NCBI GenBank assembly: GCA_963783945.1
Contig: CAWAPS010000019.1
Location: 930,001-994,000, forward strand
Source: CAWAPS01 sp963783945
GTDB lineage: Bacteria > Actinomycetota > Acidimicrobiia > Acidimicrobiales > Palsa-688
Length of the DNA: 64,000 nt
Direction: 5' to 3'
Part shown: positions 60,146 to 64,000 of the stretch, one piece after another
Position numbering within the stretch: the stretch's first letter is position 1
How the letters are laid out: each line of letters starts with the position of its first letter
Position numbers and translations under genes: made by a program
Notes under the pieces: generated by a model
Told to the model about the DNA's origin: nothing
The model's input: the letters and a program-made list of their open reading frames with translations, nothing else
Database searches by the model: none

Positions 60146-61908
60146 CACTGACAGACCCTTTGTCCTGACGGAACGCCGGCTACCTGGCTGACAAGTCGCA
60201 AGCCATGCCCGTTCGTCGCGGCCCCCGAGGTTGGCGGTACGACGTGCAAGAAGCGGCGGCGGGCTTGGTGATAGTCGGGGTGGGTGAAGTCGTGGCGCAT
60301 GCGGGCCAGTTCCTCGTCGCGGTAGGCCTGTAACGGTTTGACCGATTCGTGGAGGAGACGTTGCTGGTTTTTGTGTTGGAGCCGGCGGTCGAAATCGGCG
60401 CCGGCGGTGAGGGTTTCAAGCTGCCGGCGCAGATCGCGGTGAAAGGCGGGTACGGGACCGGGAAAGGTGTCGTCGATCAGGCCCATGCTCTTGGCGGTCT
60501 GGGTGCTGATGGGCTGGCATTGGTGGGTGAGTTCCCGGGCCTGGCGGGCTCCGACTCGCCGGGGCAGCAGGTAGGTCCAGTATTCGGAGCCGAAGAGGTG
60601 CATGGTCTGGTAGTGGGGGTTCAGGACCACCCCGTCGTGGGCGCAGACCACGTCGGCGGCCAGGGCCAGGATGGCTCCGCCGGCGCCGGCGTTGCCGGCG
60701 ATGGCCGCGACGGTCAGGTGGGATTGGGTGGTGATGATGTCGTGGACGAGATCGTCGATGGCGTTTATGTTCCGCCACGATTCCACAACAGGGTCGGCTG
60801 CGGCCTCAATGGCCGTCAGGTCGATACCATTGGACCACAGGTCGTGCCCGCCCATTAACACGATGGCTTTGGTCGGCCTGCGGCGGGCCCAGCGGTAGGC
60901 GTGCTGCAGCCGGCGGCACTGCGTTGTGCTCATGGCTCCGTTGTAGAACTCGAAATGAAGGTAGCCGATCTGGTGGTGCTCGTGGTAGCGGATCTCCCGG
61001 AGAGTGCGGCCCTCGACCGCCTGGCCAGGAGAAATGCTCAGTGTCGGCACGTGGCACAGATGCCCTCGCAGGGCGGTGGCAGCGGGAAGCTTCAAGCCCC
61101 CAGGCTCCGCCGCCTTGAGTCGTTCGATCCAGATGGCGCCGTCGCCTGTGGCTCGGCAGACAGCCCCATCTCGTTGGGCCAGGATGGTCCCGGGTGCCCC
61201 GTTGAGGAAGTCGTCCTCGTGAGCGCCGAAGAGGTAGTACTGCGCGCCAGCGAGGACGTCGGACACCCCGGGGCTGCTGTCCGAACAGCGCAGTTTGGGC
61301 ATGATCTCGTTCGTAGGAGCAGACCAATCCACGGTCCGGTCGGACTGTTTCATGGCCGGTCGAGCCCGACCGCGAACCTCTGGGCAGCCGTAATCCAAAG
61401 GTGCGGGGGTGAAGGTGCCCTGCCGGAAGTGCCACAAGGCGGTTTGAACCGCCGCGCTGGCGGCGTCAGCGACCTCGTGACGGTACAGGGCGCTCTTGCT
61501 GGCAGGGCGCATCGCGAAGTCCCGGTGGGCCCAGATGTCGCCGGCGTCGAACTCGGCGTTGGCCTGCAGGACCGTCACCCCCCAACGGTCCTCGCCGCCG
61601 TGGATGGCCCAGTCCAGCGAGGATGGCCCACGGTCGCCGCGGATGCCGGGGTGGACGACCAGGCAGGGGCGAGCGGACCATAGCGATTCGGGAATGGCCC
61701 GCTTCAGGTAAGGCGCGACCACCAGATCTGGCTCGGCGCGCTCGAAAGCGGCCTGCATCTGCGCCTGGTCGGCCACAGCCCTGACCGTGACGTCGTAGCC
61801 GGCGTCCTTGAGATCCACGAGAACCCGCTGCGTGAGGCTATTCACTCCGCTGGCCATCAGCAGCACGCGCACCGCGCCCGCCTCCCGCCCGCTATCCATG
61901 GCCACCAT
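60145..61908 (-). CDS. hoxX: HoxX-like protein (formyl-transferase/crotonase fusion, hydrogenase maturation)
   Basis: 587 residues from ATG 61908 with GGAAGGA eight bases upstream. The N-terminal part is formyltransferase-like: VRVLLMASGVNSLTQRVLVD, CLVVHPGIRGDRGPSSLDWA, GVTVLQANAEFDAGDIWAHR. The C-terminal part is crotonase-like: KAIVLMGGHDLWSNGIDLTA, VAAIAGNAGAGGAILALAAD. This exact fusion is HoxX, which makes CO from a formyl-group donor for the [NiFe]-hydrogenase active site during aerobic growth. No hydrogenase or hyp gene lies in the window, so its partners are elsewhere. A small membrane gene is coupled downstream. Confidence 0.85.
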   Translation of the reverse strand: MVAMDSGREAGAVRVLLMASGVNSLTQRVLVDLKDAGYDVTVRAVADQAQMQAAFERAEPDLVVAPYLKRAIPESLWSARPCLVVHPGIRGDRGPSSLDWAIHGGEDRWGVTVLQANAEFDAGDIWAHRDFAMRPASKSALYRHEVADAASAAVQTALWHFRQGTFTPAPLDYGCPEVRGRARPAMKQSDRTVDWSAPTNEIMPKLRCSDSSPGVSDVLAGAQYYLFGAHEDDFLNGAPGTILAQRDGAVCRATGDGAIWIERLKAAEPGGLKLPAATALRGHLCHVPTLSISPGQAVEGRTLREIRYHEHHQIGYLHFEFYNGAMSTTQCRRLQHAYRWARRRPTKAIVLMGGHDLWSNGIDLTAIEAAADPVVESWRNINAIDDLVHDIITTQSHLTVAAIAGNAGAGGAILALAADVVCAHDGVVLNPHYQTMHLFGSEYWTYLLPRRVGARQARELTHQCQPISTQTAKSMGLIDDTFPGPVPAFHRDLRRQLETLTAGADFDRRLQHKNQQRLLHESVKPLQAYRDEELARMRHDFTHPDYHQARRRFLHVVPPTSGAATNGHGLRLVSQVAGVPSGQRVCQ

Positions 61909-62259
61909 TTGTCCGTTCCTTCCTTGGACGCTCTCGAAATAAGAACCCGGATTTACGAGCTGCTGATACACGAGCGGCTCATGTGGTGCGCACGATCGAG
62001 ATCGGCCGTCATTCTGGGCCAATGCCCCCTGGTGACCGGTCAGCCCTTTGTGGACGTTGCCGAGGTTGGCCATAGCCACCGTCGCATGACCGGCGCCCGA
62101 AGGGCGCTCTGTGACACTGGCGCCTCTTGTGGTCGCCACCCCCGGGGCCCACCGACTCCCTGCGGCCCCGGGAGCGCACAGGAAAGTCACACCGAAAGAC
62201 GTTGGGCTGCGACGATACCCCGTAGGTATCTGGGCCGGTTGCCGCCTGTTCGAGCGAAG
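61909..62259. other. Gap between tautomerase and hoxX
   Basis: About 350 bases on the minus-strand side upstream of hoxX, presumably its leader and promoter. Only the hoxX ribosome binding site (61917-61923 region) is supported. Confidence 0.4.
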
Positions 62260-62487
62260 CTAACCGACGGGTTGGCCGGCGGCGAGGGCGCGTACGGCCT
62301 CGGTGGTCATCGGGTTTCCGGCGATCCCCCAGTCTCCGCTTTTGACCTCCTCGACCACGCACCAGGTGACGCCGCGCATGTTCTCGCCCTCGACCGAGAC
62401 CATGGCTTCGGTGAGCCGCTCGATGATGTCGTGCTTCTGGTCGTCGGAGAAGACTCCCTCGATAAGCTTCACGTTGATTAGTGGCAT
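62260..62487 (-). CDS. 4-oxalocrotonate tautomerase-family protein
   Basis: 75 residues from ATG 62487 with GGGAG five bases upstream. After Met removal Pro is the N-terminal residue (PLINVKLIEGVFSDDQKHDI), as needed for catalysis by this family. MRGVTWCVVEEVKSGDWGIA matches the later strand with Trp. The length is slightly above the 62-residue classic form. Tautomerases convert enol and keto forms of dienoates or remove halide. Divergent from the LuxR-type regulator gene. Confidence 0.85.
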   Translation of the reverse strand: MPLINVKLIEGVFSDDQKHDIIERLTEAMVSVEGENMRGVTWCVVEEVKSGDWGIAGNPMTTEAVRALAAGQPVG

Positions 62488-62617
62488 GTGAGCTCCCTAC
62501 ATGTCGGCATTGGGATCGGTCTGACCCCTCGCGTTCGAGTTTGCCTTGGGTTGCCGCTGCTGCCTATTGGTAACATGGCTATTCTCGGATAGGGCAAATG
62601 GCGTAGGCGGAGGACAC

Positions 62618-62632
62618 CTACCCTGGGGGTAG
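62618..62632. promoter_or_regulatory. Short inverted repeat before the LuxR-hydrolase gene
   Basis: CTACCC and GGGTAG are arranged as a dyad (ctaccctgggggtag) 30-44 nt upstream of the GTG at 62662. Possible autoregulatory site for the HTH protein. Confidence 0.3.
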
Positions 62633-62661
62633 CGGGCACATCCACCGGCGGGCGCGACACG

Positions 62662-63783
62662 GTGGGGTCGATATGTTCTAATTGGCGGGTGCCTGCTCGC
62701 CCGGCGGAGCGGAGGATCAGATACGCCAAGAACGGGGCCTTCAATGTGGCCTACCAGGTGCTGGGCGACGGCCCCATCGACCTGATCCTGTCCCCTGGAT
62801 GGGTCACGCACCTCGACCTGGCGTGGGACATCCCTCCCCTGGCCCTTGTCCTTGACCGCCTGGCCTCGTTCTCCAGGCTGATCTTGTTCGACAAGCAGGG
62901 AACCGGTCTATCCGACCGCGTCCACCCCGACACCCTTCCTAACCTCGAGCAGCGAATGAACGACATCAGAGTCGTACTGGACGCGGTCGGATCCGAGCGG
63001 GCCGCCTTGTTCGGAACCCTCGGTGGCGGCGCCATGTGTGGCCTGTTCGCCGCCACCTACCCGGAGCGCTGCCTAGCCCTCATCCTATACGGCACCTTTG
63101 CCAAGCTGGAACCCGACATGGGCCTGCTGTCTCGGCTGGCCGATGACCAAGAAGCAGCACTCGACCGCATCGAACGCGAATGGGGCACCGAGGGCGTCGG
63201 GGTCGCCTTCTGGGCCCCCAGCATCCTCGACGACGAGGACGCCAAGGCGGCCTACCTGCGCCTCACCCGCTCGGGCGTGAGCCCAGGGTCCGCTCGATCA
63301 TTGATGAAGCTCGGCTACCAGATCGACTGGCAGGCCACCCTCCCCGACATCCACGCCCCCACCCTGGTCCTGCACCGCGCCGGAGATCTGGTCATCCCAG
63401 CCCGCCAAGGTCGCAAGCTGGCAGAAGGGATCCCCAATGCCAGTTACGTAGAGCTACCCGGGGTAGACCACCTGATGTGGGCAGGCGATCACGACGCCAT
63501 CGTCGACCAAGTCGAAGCGTTCCTCCAAGACATCGGGCCTCCTCGCAAGGAGCACCCGGCGAGCCCCTCGGAGGTCGGCCTCACCACGCGAGAGATAGAG
63601 GTCTTACGACTGGTGGCTGCCGGTCGCACGAACAAGCAAATCGCCGAGATCCTTTTCATCAGTCCCAAGACCGCTGCTGTGCACGTTTCGAGCATCCTCG
63701 CCAAGCTCGGGGTCGAGCGCCGTGCCGGCGCCGCCACCGCGGCCCAACAACTCGGCCTGATCCATTCGAGCACTCCTCCCTAG
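62662..63783 (+). CDS. Alpha/beta-hydrolase fold fused to LuxR-type HTH
   Basis: 373 residues from GTG 62662 (GTG 62689 is an alternative). The hydrolase-like part runs to about residue 300: GDGPIDLILSPGWVTHLDLA, LILFDKQGTGLSDRVHPD, ERAALFGTLGGGAMCGLFAA, and the His region VELPGVDHLMWAGDHDAIVD. The nucleophile elbow is GTLGG, so the usual Ser is Leu and hydrolysis is unlikely. The last 65 residues are a LuxR HTH: LTTREIEVLRLVAAGRTNKQ, IAEILFISPKTAAVHVSSIL. A transcription regulator that probably senses a small ligand with its dead hydrolase pocket. Divergent from the tautomerase gene. Confidence 0.83.
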   Translation: MGSICSNWRVPARPAERRIRYAKNGAFNVAYQVLGDGPIDLILSPGWVTHLDLAWDIPPLALVLDRLASFSRLILFDKQGTGLSDRVHPDTLPNLEQRMNDIRVVLDAVGSERAALFGTLGGGAMCGLFAATYPERCLALILYGTFAKLEPDMGLLSRLADDQEAALDRIEREWGTEGVGVAFWAPSILDDEDAKAAYLRLTRSGVSPGSARSLMKLGYQIDWQATLPDIHAPTLVLHRAGDLVIPARQGRKLAEGIPNASYVELPGVDHLMWAGDHDAIVDQVEAFLQDIGPPRKEHPASPSEVGLTTREIEVLRLVAAGRTNKQIAEILFISPKTAAVHVSSILAKLGVERRAGAATAAQQLGLIHSSTPP

Positions 63784-64000
63784 ACGACCCTGGTCGGTCG
63801 TCCACGCGAACGACCCCTTGCGTGGACGACCGGCCCAGACGGTTCCGGATTTAAGCTCCCCGACCAGCCCGAGCCCCGAAGGCGGACACAGAACGTCAGC
63901 CCTCCGATTCCAAACCGCCTCCGAGCGCAGAATACCGATCCCAGTTGCCTCACAGGATGTCTCGATCGCCCACATGACCGGCTATCTCGCGTCACTTCGG
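63784..64000. other. Right edge of the window
   Basis: About 215 bases after the regulator stop. A G/C-rich repeat of 'cgtcc/ggacg' pieces (ggtcgtccacgcgaacgacc...cgtggacgacc, 63796-63830) forms a strong hairpin that may terminate the gene. No further coding region is supported. Confidence 0.35.

Overview
High-GC, GTG-rich DNA that looks actinobacterial, most likely from the class Acidimicrobiia. Pointers are the secreted protein built from GYWLV-type repeats (54034-55305), a SigE-type ECF sigma factor followed by an exported Ser/Gly-rich partner, and many 4-nt GTGA/ATGA overlaps. No rRNA, tRNA or CRISPR array was seen. The organism assignment is inference from protein style only.

Layout. 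0.2-3 kb: frameshifted TlpA-like thioredoxin, a small membrane protein, and a sulfite-oxidase-type molybdoenzyme coupled to a b-type cytochrome. 3-10.4 kb: plus-strand metabolic block (luciferase-like monooxygenase, enolase-superfamily enzyme, then a tight group of TPP oxidase, small membrane protein, gluconate-dehydrogenase subunit-3-like protein and GMC flavoprotein). 10.5-12.7 kb: STAS protein, hemerythrin with a histone-like tail, and a 49-aa membrane peptide. 12.9-17.1 kb: compact minus-strand Mrp/Mnh-type antiporter operon (E-F-G-MbhD-B-C-D) without the large MrpA core. 18-28 kb: phospholipase D, xanthine-dehydrogenase-type pair (frameshifted), LVIVD-type propeller, small hypotheticals, lipase. 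29-32.5 kb: a gene graveyard (MFS, SDR, CoA-transferase and solute-binding-protein remnants, a 20-bp tandem repeat). 32.5-39.6 kb: catabolic genes (amidohydrolase, Rieske oxygenase, SnoaL-like, acyl-CoA ligase, PhyH). 40-50 kb: mobile/accessory zone (Tn3 remnant, SIR2-like tail, VIT1, zinc-ribbon protein, two tandem paralogues of a family I cannot name, truncated amidase joined to an integrase remnant). 50.4-53.8 kb: sigma factor region and a membrane protein. 55.9-59.1 kb: candidate RiPP locus. 59.7-63.8 kb: hoxX, tautomerase, and an alpha/beta-hydrolase-LuxR regulator.

The most interesting unit is 55880-59084: a Cys-rich peptide with its own ribosome binding site, a membrane HExxH protease whose N-terminus looks like a PqqD/RRE leader-binding domain, and a TPR protein. 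I read it as a compact, probably undescribed RiPP system. A second candidate is the tandem paralogue pair at 44.2-46.8 kb. One of these reads as a 553-aa protein only after removing two single inserted bases. Five genes in the window carry the same kind of lesion (one extra C or G), so either the sequence has a systematic error or accessory genes are decaying in a consistent way.
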